Translations under genes and position numbers: made by a program
NCBI RefSeq assembly: GCF_040654195.1
Contig: NZ_JBFAHM010000019.1
Span: forward strand, 33,402 to 97,401
Source of the DNA: Hamadaea sp013361475
Lineage (GTDB): Bacteria > Actinomycetota > Actinomycetes > Mycobacteriales > Micromonosporaceae
Length of the DNA stretch: 64,000 nucleotides
Direction: 5' to 3'
Part shown: piece by piece, positions 16,739 through 25,515 of the stretch
How positions within the stretch are numbered: position 1 is the stretch's first letter
How the letters are laid out: every line of letters starts with the position of its first letter
The notes under the pieces: generated by a model
What the model saw: the letters and a program-made list of their open reading frames with translations, nothing else
What the model was told of the DNA's origin: nothing
Database searches by the model: none

Positions 16739-17257
16739 ATGGAGTTCGCGTGGCTTTCCGTGCCGACGCCGCTGGTCCCGTTGACCGTGGCGGCGACCGG
16801 CGACGGGCTGGCCTGCGTCTCGTTCGACGGGAGCGGGGCCGCTCAGCGGTCGCTGGCCCGCCACGGGGGCGTACGCCCCGCTGCGGCGTCTGACCTGCTC
16901 GTCGCGGAAGCGGCTCGGCAGATCTCCGAGTGGGCCGCCGGCGACCGTCAGGACTTCGACCTCCCCGTCGACTGGTCGCTCACCTCCGGACCGCAGCAAC
17001 GCGTCCTGCGTACGCTCTACGAGACCGTCCCGTTCGGTTCGACCATCACCTACGGCGACCTCGCCGAACGCTCCGGCCTGCCCGACGGCAGCGCCCGCCT
17101 CGTCGGCCAGATCATGGGCAGCAACCCGATCCCCGTCGTCGTCCCCTGCCACCGGGTTCTCGCGTCCGACGGGTTGGGCGGATACGGGCCGGGGATTGAG
17201 CTGAAGCGGCGGATTCTGGTGCTGGAAGGGGTTCTGCAGCCTTCGCTGTTCGACTGA
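16739..17257 (+). CDS. ogt: methylated-DNA--[protein]-cysteine S-methyltransferase
   Basis: A 172-residue repair protein that transfers alkyl groups from O6-alkylguanine (and O4-alkylthymine) in DNA to its own cysteine, inactivating itself. The active-site motif PCHRV is present with C137, and the helix-turn-helix that inserts into the minor groove is in YGDLAERSGLPDGSARLVGQ. The length is normal for the Ogt type without an Ada regulatory domain. No alkylation-response regulator is adjacent. The gene ends facing the sugar ABC operon, with a long imperfect dyad between the two. Confidence 0.96.
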   Translation: MEFAWLSVPTPLVPLTVAATGDGLACVSFDGSGAAQRSLARHGGVRPAAASDLLVAEAARQISEWAAGDRQDFDLPVDWSLTSGPQQRVLRTLYETVPFGSTITYGDLAERSGLPDGSARLVGQIMGSNPIPVVVPCHRVLASDGLGGYGPGIELKRRILVLEGVLQPSLFD

Positions 17258-17292
17258 CGCCGCGCGTTTTGCTTTCGCACTGGCTGCGGCTT

Positions 17293-17365
17293 GGCCGACC
17301 ATGATCAGGGTCACTTCTACGTTGCCATAGCGACATGGAAATGACCCTGATCATGGAAATCGGCC
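17293..17365. repeat. long imperfect inverted repeat between convergent genes
   Basis: Arms GGCCGACCATGATCAGGGTC and its counterpart TGACCCTGATCATGGAAATC face each other around a centre GTTGCCATAGCGAC. Most mismatches in the inner arms are transitions that keep G-U pairing possible in RNA. It sits between ogt and the ABC permease and may serve as a two-way terminator. It resembles other CATGATC-containing dyads in the window. Confidence 0.6.
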
Positions 17366-17488
17366 GAAATCGACTCGCGAACCCGGCGAGCCCCTCCTCT
17401 TCGGCGCAAAACAGCAGCGCCCACCCACGAAGCCGCAGCCGAACCGAAGCGGGGCGCCGGCAACCCGGCGCCCCGCGTACGAAGGAGG

Positions 17489-18715
17489 TCAGCCGCGACC
17501 GCTCGACCGGCGACCCCGTCGGGACACGGAGTCGAGGATGACCGCCGCGAGCAGCACCGCTGCCGTGATCATGTATCGCACGGAGGAGTCGACGTCGATC
17601 AGCAGCATGCCGGAGCTGATCGAGCCGAGTACGACCGCACCCAACAGGGCGCCCCAGGGGCTGCCCCGGCCGCCGAAGAGGCTGACGCCGCCGATGACCG
17701 CACCGGCGATGGCCAGCAGCAGCACGTCGCTGGCGCCGGTCGTCTGGGTCGCCGAGAAGCCGCGGGAGACGAGCAGGATGCCGCCGAGTGCCGCGAATGT
17801 CGAGCACAGGGTGAAGACGGAGATCTGGATCGCCGCCACGTTGATGCCTGCCCGGCGGGCCGCCTCGATGTTGCCGCCGACGGCGAAGATGCTGCGGCCG
17901 TACCGGGTCTTGCGCAGGACGAGGTCCAGCAGCGCCACCAGGCCGACGAGGATCAGCAGCCCCAGCGGTACGCCCTGCCAGGAGTTCAGCACGGCGACCG
18001 TCACGACCACGATCGCGGCCAGGCCGATGACGCGTATGAGGTCGCTGCGGAGGGAGGCCGCGGGGAGGCCGGCGGAGGCTCGCCGAGCCCGGCCGGTGAA
18101 CGCCGCGACGGCGTACAGGGCGACGACGACCAGCCCGACGATCCAGCCCGCCGCCTGGCTGAGTTTGGTGTTCATCAGGTCGGTGATGGTGCCGGTCGGC
18201 ACGTTGATGGTGCCTTCCGAGCCCAGCAGGTAGAGCATGAGGCCGAGCCAGCCGAGGTTGCCGGCCAGGGTCACGACGAACGCCGGTACGCCCAGCTTGG
18301 CGAAGATGCTGCCCTGCAGGAACCCGATCACCGCGCCGAGCAGCAGCGCCGCGATGATGGCGGCCACGTCGGACCAGCCGCGGCGTACGGACAGGACGGC
18401 CAGGGCGGCGGCGCAGACACCGGCGACCGACCCGACGGACAGGTCGATCTCGCCGAGCAGGAGCACCAGCACGATGCCGACGCTGATCATGCCGACTGCG
18501 GTGATCTGCAGGGCCAGGTTGGACAGGTTCTGCGCGGTGAGGAAGCGGTCGTTGAGCGCCTGGAAGACCACCCAGATCACGATCAGCCCGATGACCACCG
18601 GCCACGCGCCCAGCTCACCGCCGCGGACGCGGCGTTTGATGAGCTCCCAGACGGAATGAGTGTCGGACTCGGCCAGGGGTCCGGCCGCGGGCGGCGGGAT
18701 CGTCGCGTTGGTCAT
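17489..18715 (-). CDS. sugar ABC transporter permease (XylH/RbsC-like)
   Basis: A 408-residue inner-membrane permease with about ten hydrophobic segments. The family signature LLLGEIDLSVGSVAGVCAAA is present at about residues 85-104, and GNIEAARRAGINV near residue 290 is the coupling region that contacts the ATPase. It is the third gene of a three-gene importer operon: binding protein, ATPase, permease. Its start overlaps the ATPase stop by 4 bp. The type suggests a xylose-, ribose- or similar monosaccharide importer. The C-terminus is short and basic. Confidence 0.94.
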   Translation of the reverse strand: MTNATIPPPAAGPLAESDTHSVWELIKRRVRGGELGAWPVVIGLIVIWVVFQALNDRFLTAQNLSNLALQITAVGMISVGIVLVLLLGEIDLSVGSVAGVCAAALAVLSVRRGWSDVAAIIAALLLGAVIGFLQGSIFAKLGVPAFVVTLAGNLGWLGLMLYLLGSEGTINVPTGTITDLMNTKLSQAAGWIVGLVVVALYAVAAFTGRARRASAGLPAASLRSDLIRVIGLAAIVVVTVAVLNSWQGVPLGLLILVGLVALLDLVLRKTRYGRSIFAVGGNIEAARRAGINVAAIQISVFTLCSTFAALGGILLVSRGFSATQTTGASDVLLLAIAGAVIGGVSLFGGRGSPWGALLGAVVLGSISSGMLLIDVDSSVRYMITAAVLLAAVILDSVSRRGRRSSGRG

Positions 18716-19542
18716 GCCTCACTCCCGAGCTCCCGGTCGTCGTCCGCTCCGGACGCCGAGGGCGGAGCGCCTTCGCTGCGTGCCCGGCGGCGGGTGACCG
18801 CGTTGTCGAGGGCCCCCGTGATCGCCTGCACGATCTCCTCCTGGCTGGTCTCGTCGGGGTCGAACATCCCGGCGTTGCGCCCCAGCCGCAGCACCACGAC
18901 CCGGTCGGCGACCGCCTTGACGTCGGCCAGGTTGTGGCTGATCAGGATCACGCCCAGGCCCCGTTCGCGGAGTCGTTCGACGAGGTCGAGCACTTCGGCG
19001 GTCTGGGCGACGCCGAGGGCCGCGGTCGGCTCGTCCAGCAGCACGACCTTCGGCTCGCCGAGCAGGGAACGGGCGATCGCCACCGACTGCCGCTGACCAC
19101 CGGACAGGCCGGCCACCGGCACGCGTACGCTCGGCAGCCGCACTGAGAGGCTGCCCAGCAGCTCGCGGGAGCGCTTCTCCATGCCGATCTCGTCCAGGGC
19201 GGACGTCCTCGTCAGTTCCCGGCCGAGGAAGAGGTTCGCGACGACGTCGAGGTTGTCGCAGAGTGCGAGGTCCTGGTAGACGGTCGCGATGCCGAGCCCG
19301 GTCGCGTCGGCCGGTTTCGTGATGTGGACCGCCCGGTTCTCCCACCGGATCTCGCCGGTGTCGGCGGGGCCGACACCGGCGATCACCTTGATGAGAGTGG
19401 ACTTTCCGGCGCCGTTGTCACCCACGAGCGCGACGACCTCGCCCGGATACACCTCCAGGCTGACGTCGGTCAGGGCTTGCACCGCGCCGAATCGCTTCGA
19501 GATGCCCGTCAGTGCGAGCACCGGAGAGTCCGTGGCGGTCAC
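18712..19542 (-). CDS. sugar ABC transporter ATP-binding protein
   Basis: A 276-residue single ABC domain. Walker A is GDNGAGKST (residues 42-50), Q-loop VYQDLALCDN, signature LSGGQRQSVAIARSLL and Walker B VVLLDEPTAAL. Most RbsA/XylG proteins are double-domain; this one is a half-size form, which is common for the XylG-like actinobacterial group and implies a homodimer. Start GTG 19542 overlaps the binding-protein stop. The last 25 residues (Ser/Gly/Asp-rich) are likely disordered. Confidence 0.94.
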   Translation of the reverse strand: MTATDSPVLALTGISKRFGAVQALTDVSLEVYPGEVVALVGDNGAGKSTLIKVIAGVGPADTGEIRWENRAVHITKPADATGLGIATVYQDLALCDNLDVVANLFLGRELTRTSALDEIGMEKRSRELLGSLSVRLPSVRVPVAGLSGGQRQSVAIARSLLGEPKVVLLDEPTAALGVAQTAEVLDLVERLRERGLGVILISHNLADVKAVADRVVVLRLGRNAGMFDPDETSQEEIVQAITGALDNAVTRRRARSEGAPPSASGADDDRELGSEA

Positions 19543-20660
19543 TTGATACCAGCCGCCTGGCAGGCCGAGGCGAACTGCGAGGTGCAGATCTGGTCGACCT
19601 TGTAGAAGCCGTCCTTGACCACCGTGTCCATGATGGTGTCCTTCTTGACCACGACCGGGGTCAGCAGCACCGAGGTGACGTCGACGGTGCCGTTGTTGAC
19701 GGTGGTGGTCGGCTCGCCCGAGTAGGTCTGCCCGGTGGCGGCGTCGATGGCCATCGTCGCCGCGATCTCGGCCTCGGGCTTGATCGCCTTGTAGATGGTC
19801 ATGTACTGCTCACCGGCGACGATCCGCTGGATCGCGGCCAGTTCGGCGTCCTGCCCGGTGACCGGCGGGAACGGCGAGGTGAAGCCGCCGCCCTTCATCG
19901 CCGCGATCGCGCCGCCGGCGGTGCCGTCGTTGGCGGCGTACACGCCGATGATCTTGTCCTTGCCCAGGGCGGTGATCGCCTGCTCCATTTCCTGCTGGGC
20001 CTTGTCCGGCGACCAGTCCGGCGTGTCGAACTCCTTGCCGATGTTCACCTGGCCGTCGAGGACCGAGTGGGCGCCGGCCTTGAAGTCGGCCGCGTTCGGG
20101 TCGGTCGGCGAGCCGTTGATCATCACGATGTCGGCCCGCTTCGGATCACCGCCGGCCTTGAGCGCGTCCAGCAGGGCCTGCCCCTGGAGCTGCCCGACCT
20201 TCTTGTTGTCGAACGAGACGTAGTACGTGATCGGGCCCTTGGCCAGCCGGTCGTAGGAGACCACTGGCACGTTCTGGCCCTTGGCGCTGTTCACGATGGT
20301 CGCCGCGGCCGAGGCGTCGACCGGGTCGAGGATGAGCACCTTCGCACCCTGCGTCAGCATGGCCTCGGCCTGCGACTGCTGCTTGGTGCTGTCCTGGTCG
20401 GCGTTCTGATAAAGGATCTCGCACTTGGGGCAGAGTTCCTTGATCTTCGCCTCCATGTACGGCTTGTCGAACGTCTCGTACCGGGTCGTCTTGGACTCCG
20501 GCAGAAGAATGCCGACCTTGAAGCCGTTGTCGGTGCTCTCGCCGCCACCGGTGGAGCTGCCGCCATTGTTGTTGTCATTCGAGTTGCTACAGGCCGTCGC
20601 GGCCAGCACGAGCGCCAATCCGCTCGCGGCCACCAGGCGGCGCCACTGTCCTCGCATCAT
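19539..20660 (-). CDS. sugar ABC transporter substrate-binding lipoprotein
   Basis: A 373-residue exported binding protein. The signal peptide ends in a lipobox (AATAC, then SNSNDNNNGG). The mature part is a type-I periplasmic-binding fold of the XylF/RbsB type: KVGILLPESKTTRYETFDKP at the ligand site, LILDPVDASAA and GVYAANDGTAGGAIAAM. It captures a monosaccharide at the cell surface and delivers it to the permease encoded downstream. There is no Shine-Dalgarno; ATG 20660 (or the ATG one codon on) is immediately preceded by an 18-bp palindrome, so the mRNA may be leaderless. Confidence 0.93.
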   Translation of the reverse strand: MMRGQWRRLVAASGLALVLAATACSNSNDNNNGGSSTGGGESTDNGFKVGILLPESKTTRYETFDKPYMEAKIKELCPKCEILYQNADQDSTKQQSQAEAMLTQGAKVLILDPVDASAAATIVNSAKGQNVPVVSYDRLAKGPITYYVSFDNKKVGQLQGQALLDALKAGGDPKRADIVMINGSPTDPNAADFKAGAHSVLDGQVNIGKEFDTPDWSPDKAQQEMEQAITALGKDKIIGVYAANDGTAGGAIAAMKGGGFTSPFPPVTGQDAELAAIQRIVAGEQYMTIYKAIKPEAEIAATMAIDAATGQTYSGEPTTTVNNGTVDVTSVLLTPVVVKKDTIMDTVVKDGFYKVDQICTSQFASACQAAGIK

Positions 20661-20678
20661 AGTGGTTAGCTAACCACT
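20661..20678. promoter_or_regulatory. perfect 18-bp palindromic operator abutting the sugar-importer start codon
   Basis: AGTGGTTAGCTAACCACT is perfectly symmetrical and ends exactly at the first base before the start codon of the binding-protein gene. It most likely binds a dimeric repressor (ROK, LacI or GntR type) controlling the ABC operon. No such regulator is encoded nearby. TTAGCT within it is placed like a -10 element for a leaderless transcript. Confidence 0.6.
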
Positions 20679-20796
20679 TTCACCCTGATAAAAGGCGGTT
20701 TCGCCCCATTTGCTCACCCGGGTAGCTCGGCGAGACGGGGAGCACGCGTACGCCCGACGACGGGCGGCCGACGGCGGTCCGCCATATGATCGCCCG

Positions 20797-23193
20797 GTGG
20801 TGGAGAGCACGGCCGAGAACTGGCCGGTCCGCGTCCAGCGACTCGAACAGGAGGTCGCCGGGCTGCGCCGGGCCATGCGTACGCGCGCCCTGATCGAGCA
20901 GGCGAAGGGCATCCTCGCCGAACGCCAGGGCTGCGACCCGGAGACGGCGTACGCCCAGCTCTCCCGACGCTCGCAGGACACCAACACGCCGCTGGTCGAC
21001 GTCGCCGCCGACGTCGTCAACGGGATCGCCCCACCGGATCGCCCCGCCACCGCCCCCATCCCGGCCGAGCCGGTGACTCCGTCGGCCGCCCCGCCGACCC
21101 CACGCCGCACCGAGGCGCTGTCCATCACGCCGGAACCACGCCCGCTCACCGTGATGGCCGGACTGGCCCCGACGACGCCGCCGCCCTGGCCCGACGCCGC
21201 GAAACGGCGGCTGCGCCGGGCGGTCGCCGCGTTCACCGCGGCCGACGACGTCACCGGCCTGACCTCGGCGGTCCTCGCCAACGCGGGCGATCCCCCACCG
21301 AGCGGTGTCGCGGTGTTCGCAGCCGAACCGAACGGGTCGCTGCGCCTGATCGGCGCCGAAGGGTGGACGTCTCAACAGATCAGCGAGGCTCGCCGGATCC
21401 CGGCGCTGATCGCGACACCGATGAGCGAAGTCGTCCGGCACGCGCATCCGGTGCTCTTCGACGGGCAGGCCGAGACCGATCTCGCCCTGGTCGGGCCGGG
21501 TCCGGCGATGGTGGGCTACCCGATCGCCATCGAGTCGCGGGTGACCGGCGTACTGCTGATCTCGTGGGCGCAGCCGCGCGAGTTCTCCGCGCTCGACCGC
21601 AGCTACCTCGATCGCCTGGCCCAGGAGTCGGGCCGGGCGGTCGGCCGAGTGTGGGCTCAGGCGATCGCGGGAACCGCCGCCTCGCTCACCGGCGACCTCG
21701 GCTGGATCCAGCGGGTCATCGAAGGCACCTCCGGCATGACCCAGCTGCTCACCCCCATCCGGGACGCCGCCGGAGTCGTGATCGACTTCTACGTCGCGGC
21801 GATGAGCTCGCTCGCCCAGGCCGACGAGCCCGACGCGCTCGGCCGCCGGCTGCTCGACGCGTACCCGCAGTTGCTGACCAACGGCGTCTTCGACGCCTAT
21901 GTGCGGACCTTGGCCGAGGGGACGACGTGGGAGCGGGCACCCGAGCCGGAGGACGCTCGGGTCGCCGGCCGCTGGCAGCGCGTGGTGAAGGCCCGCCGGG
22001 CCACGCCGATCGCCGGGGCGGTCATCGCCTCGTGGCGCCGCGTCGACGAGGTCACCCGGCTCGAGGAGCAGACCAGCCAGATGGAGCAGCTCGGCCGCTT
22101 CGGCTGGTGCGAGTGGGATCCGATCGGCAAGCGCATGTGGTGGTCGCCGGGCATGTATCGGCTGCTCGGAGTGTCGCCGCGTCGGGGGCCGTTGTCGCGT
22201 ACCGCCCTGGTCGAACTGGCCGAGCCGGAGTCCCGGCCGATCCTGACCGAGGCCCTGCGCCGCGCGGCGCACGGCGGTCAGGCCACAGTGGACATCGATC
22301 TGCGGCGGGGCGGCGAGGAGCTGGTCCGGTTGCGCGCGTTCGCCGCCGGTGAGGGCCCACGGCCCGAGGAGACCGATCCGCGCGGCACGGTGCGGCTTCT
22401 GGTCCAGGACATCTCCGAGCAACTCCAGCTGGACGAGCAGCTGCGGCGCACGCAGGCCCAGGCCTCGGCCCAGCGGGTACGCCTCGCGGCCGAGCACGAG
22501 CTCACCAGAGCACTGATGGACCTGCTGTATCCGGCCCGTTCCTTCGACCACAGCAGCGGCCCGCTACGGGTCGTGGGGCGGCACTTCGCCACCGATCGCA
22601 CCGCGCCCCTTCGGGGAGACTTCTGCGACGCCCAACTGCTGCCGAACGGCGACCTGCTGCTGGTGGTCGGCGACATGTTCGGCTCGGGGCTGACCGCCGC
22701 TTCCGCTGTGGCACGGCTGATGTCGCCGGTCGTCGCACTGGGCATCGCCGGGCTGGCGCCGGAGGCGATCCTGGCCGTGCTCAACACCGAGCTGCACCGG
22801 TTGCCCGATCCGCCGCTGGCCAGCCTCGCGTTGGCCCGGGTGGATCACGAGACGAAGATCGCGACCTGGGCGCAGGCCGGTCACCTGCCCCCGATCCTGG
22901 TACGCCGCCGCACCGCCACCGCGACGCCGCTGAAGTCGCCGGAGGGCCCGGCGTTGGGCCTGCTGCCCGAGGCGGTGTTCAGCAGCAACACCGCCCAGCT
23001 GGAGCCGGGCGACACCTTGGTGTTCTATACCGACGGCGTGCTGGACCGGCGGGCTCGGGACCCGTTGAAGAACCTCAGCAACAAGCTCGGCCGGGGCGTA
23101 CGCGCGGGCGAGCCGGAGTCGGCGTTGACTGTGCCGACTCCGGCTCGCACCGACGAGGCATGCCTCGTTGCTCTGTCCTACGCGGAGAGCTGA
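20797..23193 (+). CDS. ANTAR-GAF-PAS-SpoIIE serine phosphatase
   Basis: A 798-residue cytoplasmic multi-domain regulator. An ANTAR-like RNA-binding segment comes first (about residues 15-75: LIEQAKGILAERQGCDPETA). A GAF domain follows at about 150-290 and a PAS-like region at about 400-530, and the C-terminal PP2C/SpoIIE domain runs from about 560 with RGDFCDAQLLPNGDLLLVVG, AQAGHLPP and LVFYTDGVLD carrying the metal-binding acids. SpoIIE-type phosphatases usually dephosphorylate an anti-anti-sigma (STAS) protein and so free a sigma factor; a SigF-type sigma gene ends 4 bp away and a STAS gene lies at 27.6 kb. GTG 20797 or 20800 is the probable start; an in-frame extension reaches 20710. Confidence 0.9.
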   Translation: MVESTAENWPVRVQRLEQEVAGLRRAMRTRALIEQAKGILAERQGCDPETAYAQLSRRSQDTNTPLVDVAADVVNGIAPPDRPATAPIPAEPVTPSAAPPTPRRTEALSITPEPRPLTVMAGLAPTTPPPWPDAAKRRLRRAVAAFTAADDVTGLTSAVLANAGDPPPSGVAVFAAEPNGSLRLIGAEGWTSQQISEARRIPALIATPMSEVVRHAHPVLFDGQAETDLALVGPGPAMVGYPIAIESRVTGVLLISWAQPREFSALDRSYLDRLAQESGRAVGRVWAQAIAGTAASLTGDLGWIQRVIEGTSGMTQLLTPIRDAAGVVIDFYVAAMSSLAQADEPDALGRRLLDAYPQLLTNGVFDAYVRTLAEGTTWERAPEPEDARVAGRWQRVVKARRATPIAGAVIASWRRVDEVTRLEEQTSQMEQLGRFGWCEWDPIGKRMWWSPGMYRLLGVSPRRGPLSRTALVELAEPESRPILTEALRRAAHGGQATVDIDLRRGGEELVRLRAFAAGEGPRPEETDPRGTVRLLVQDISEQLQLDEQLRRTQAQASAQRVRLAAEHELTRALMDLLYPARSFDHSSGPLRVVGRHFATDRTAPLRGDFCDAQLLPNGDLLLVVGDMFGSGLTAASAVARLMSPVVALGIAGLAPEAILAVLNTELHRLPDPPLASLALARVDHETKIATWAQAGHLPPILVRRRTATATPLKSPEGPALGLLPEAVFSSNTAQLEPGDTLVFYTDGVLDRRARDPLKNLSNKLGRGVRAGEPESALTVPTPARTDEACLVALSYAES

Positions 23194-23197
23194 CGCG

Positions 23198-24025
23198 TCA
23201 CGCGTCTTCGAGCAGGACGTTCTTCAGCCGGTTGAGCGACTGGGTGAGCAACCGGGAGACATGCATCTGGGAGACGCCGACGATCTTGGCGATCTCCGCT
23301 TGGGTCATGTTTCCGAAGTACCGCAGCACCAGGATCTTCTGCTCCCGGGCCGGCAGTGCGGAGACCGCCTGCCAGAGAGCCTGGCGCTCCGGAACGAGTT
23401 CCAGCTCGTTGTCGACTCCCCCGACGAGGTCGCCGAGTTCGACGTCGACGTCCGCTCCCCGCACCGGCGCGTTGAGCGAGTAGGCACGGTAGGCCCGCGC
23501 GCACTCGAGACCGGCGCTCACCTGATCGGTGCTCAGTTTCAGGTGTTCGGCGAGATCGGCCACGGTCGGCACCCGGCGCAGAGACTGGCTCAGCGTCGGA
23601 ATCGTGCGGCTGATCTCCATGTGCAGCTCCTGGAGCTGACGGCGCACCCGGATCATCCAACCCCGGTCACGGAAGTGCCGCTTCAGCTCACCCACCATGG
23701 TGGGCACGACGTAGTGCAGGAACGACTCACCGCGATCGGTGTCGTACCGATCGACGGCCTTGATCGCGGCGACCAGGGCGACCTGTGTCAGGTCGTCCAT
23801 CTCCTCACCGCGGTTGCCGAAGCGCAGCGCGATGCGCCGCGCGAGGGGAACGCACGCCTCGATAACCGACTCGCGAAGTCGCGCCCGCTCAGGGTCGTCG
23901 GCGTCGAGTTTCTGCATCCGAGCCAAGGCGTCCGAGGTCATCTCCTCGAAGTCGCCCGAGGCCACCGTCGACTCGGAGTTGTGCGTGCTGTGCTGGAACC
24001 TGACCTTCTCCTGGGTCATGGACAT
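23198..24025 (-). CDS. SigB/SigF/SigG-type RNA polymerase sigma factor
   Basis: A 275-residue alternative sigma-70 protein with regions 2, 3 and 4 and no region 1.1. Region 2 includes LARRIALRFGNRGEEMDDLT and FLHYVVPTMVGELKRHFRD, region 3 is VADLAEHLKLSTDQV and region 4 is MTQAEIAKIVGVSQMHVSRL. This type serves stress, osmotic or developmental regulons in actinomycetes and is held by an RsbW-like anti-sigma factor. ATG 24025 was chosen, with AGGTGA about ten bases upstream. It is tail-to-tail with the SpoIIE phosphatase gene. No anti-sigma kinase gene is nearby. Confidence 0.94.
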   Translation of the reverse strand: MSMTQEKVRFQHSTHNSESTVASGDFEEMTSDALARMQKLDADDPERARLRESVIEACVPLARRIALRFGNRGEEMDDLTQVALVAAIKAVDRYDTDRGESFLHYVVPTMVGELKRHFRDRGWMIRVRRQLQELHMEISRTIPTLSQSLRRVPTVADLAEHLKLSTDQVSAGLECARAYRAYSLNAPVRGADVDVELGDLVGGVDNELELVPERQALWQAVSALPAREQKILVLRYFGNMTQAEIAKIVGVSQMHVSRLLTQSLNRLKNVLLEDA

Positions 24026-24198
24026 GACTGCTGTCACCTGCGCCGGTCCCACGCGAAAAGCCCTTGGCCTCCCGGTGGCACCTTCGGTGTCCAGAAACGG
24101 TGGCACCCGACTGCTTGAGTGCCGCACAGCGCCACGGCTCACCGCGCCGCTGTCGCGTCAGGCGTTTTGACGCGACCACAGTCTAGTCCCCTCAGCTG

Positions 24199-25452
24199 TC
24201 AGCGCAAGCTGACCAGCTGACGGGCGATCACCGATCGGTATACCGCCTCCACCTGTTCGGCTACCCTCGGCCAGGGATAGCGGGCCTGTGCCTGACTCAT
24301 CCCGGCCACCGCGTACGCGTACCGCCGGGGCTCGACGGTCAGCAGCTCGCGGATGGCCTTGGCCAGGCCGTCGACGTCGCCGGGCGCCACCAGCAGCCCG
24401 GACACGCCGTGCGCCACCGAGTCCGCGAGCCCGCCGACGGCGTACGCCACAACCGGTGTGCCGCAAGCCATCGCCTCCAGCGGAGTCATCCCGAAGGTCT
24501 CGTACGCCGGTGTGCAGGCGAGCAGATCGTGCGACCGATACAGCTCCGGCATCCGATCGTTGGGTACGCCGCCGAGCAGCTCGACCCGGTCCGCCACGCC
24601 GAGCCCCTCGGCCGTCTCGACGAGCCGCCGCGCGACGGCGTCCTCCCGCAGCCGTTCCTTCGGCGGTCCGCCCGCGATCGTCAGGTACGCCCCCGGAACC
24701 CGGCGAAGCGCCTTGATCAGGTCGAGAAAGCCCTTTCGGGGGACCATCCGCCCGACCGACAGGATTCGGGGCGTTTCCTCCGGTGACCGCAGCCGGGGGC
24801 CGCCGGGGCCGGGCCGGAACCGGTCGAGATCGACGCCCGAGGGGACGACCGCGATCTGCCCCCGCCCGAGGCCGATCTTCAGCAGCTCACCGACCTCGTC
24901 AGCGGACTGGGCGATGACCCGGTCGGCGCGGTGGGCGACCAGGGGCTCCAGCTCCTCGCGTTCGACCGGGCTGGTGTCGGCCAGCCCCGGCAGCCGCCGC
25001 TTGACGGTGCCCAGCGCGTGAAACGTGGTGACCAGCGGGAGCCGGCCTTCTTCGGGAGCGCCCGCCCCGGCTCGCATGGCGGCCACTCCGCTCATCCAGT
25101 AGTGCGAGTGCACGACGTCCGGTGGGGCGCCGGTCCAGCGCGCGGCCAACCATTCGCCGAACTCGGTCATGTACGGCAGAAGATCGTCGCGGGGCACCGG
25201 ATGCGGCGGTCCGGCCGGGACGTGTACCACCCGGAACCCGCCGGCCTCCACCGTCTCCGGCGGCTCCGGATCATCCCGGCGGGTGAAGACCTCGACCTCG
25301 TGGCCCCGGCGCGCCAGCGCGGTGGCCAGCGCGGCGACATGGATGTTCTGCCCGCCGGCGTCCACCCCGCCGAGCTGGGCGAGCGGGCTCGCGTGCTCCG
25401 AGACCAGGGCAACGCGCAAGGCACGCGGCCCCGATCGGGTCGAGATCGGCAT
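24199..25452 (-). CDS. GT4 family glycosyltransferase
   Basis: A 417-residue two-domain (GT-B) retaining glycosyltransferase. The N-terminal domain carries GGVDAGGQNIHVAALATALA, like MshA and sucrose-phosphate-synthase relatives. The C-terminal nucleotide-sugar site is in GRMVPRKGFLDLIKALRRVP and the E-x7-E motif in MTPLEAMACGTPVVAYAVGG. The closest known type may be D-inositol-3-phosphate glycosyltransferase (mycothiol), but MshA is usually accompanied by other genes, so a trehalose or glycogen-related role is as likely. It is divergent from the debranching-type glucosidase across 63 bp. Confidence 0.9.
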   Translation of the reverse strand: MPISTRSGPRALRVALVSEHASPLAQLGGVDAGGQNIHVAALATALARRGHEVEVFTRRDDPEPPETVEAGGFRVVHVPAGPPHPVPRDDLLPYMTEFGEWLAARWTGAPPDVVHSHYWMSGVAAMRAGAGAPEEGRLPLVTTFHALGTVKRRLPGLADTSPVEREELEPLVAHRADRVIAQSADEVGELLKIGLGRGQIAVVPSGVDLDRFRPGPGGPRLRSPEETPRILSVGRMVPRKGFLDLIKALRRVPGAYLTIAGGPPKERLREDAVARRLVETAEGLGVADRVELLGGVPNDRMPELYRSHDLLACTPAYETFGMTPLEAMACGTPVVAYAVGGLADSVAHGVSGLLVAPGDVDGLAKAIRELLTVEPRRYAYAVAGMSQAQARYPWPRVAEQVEAVYRSVIARQLVSLR

Positions 25453-25515
25453 GTTCGGCGGCGTACCCCGGTCCTCGGGGCATAAACCCCGACACGCCCG
25501 GGTACGCCCGGATCT

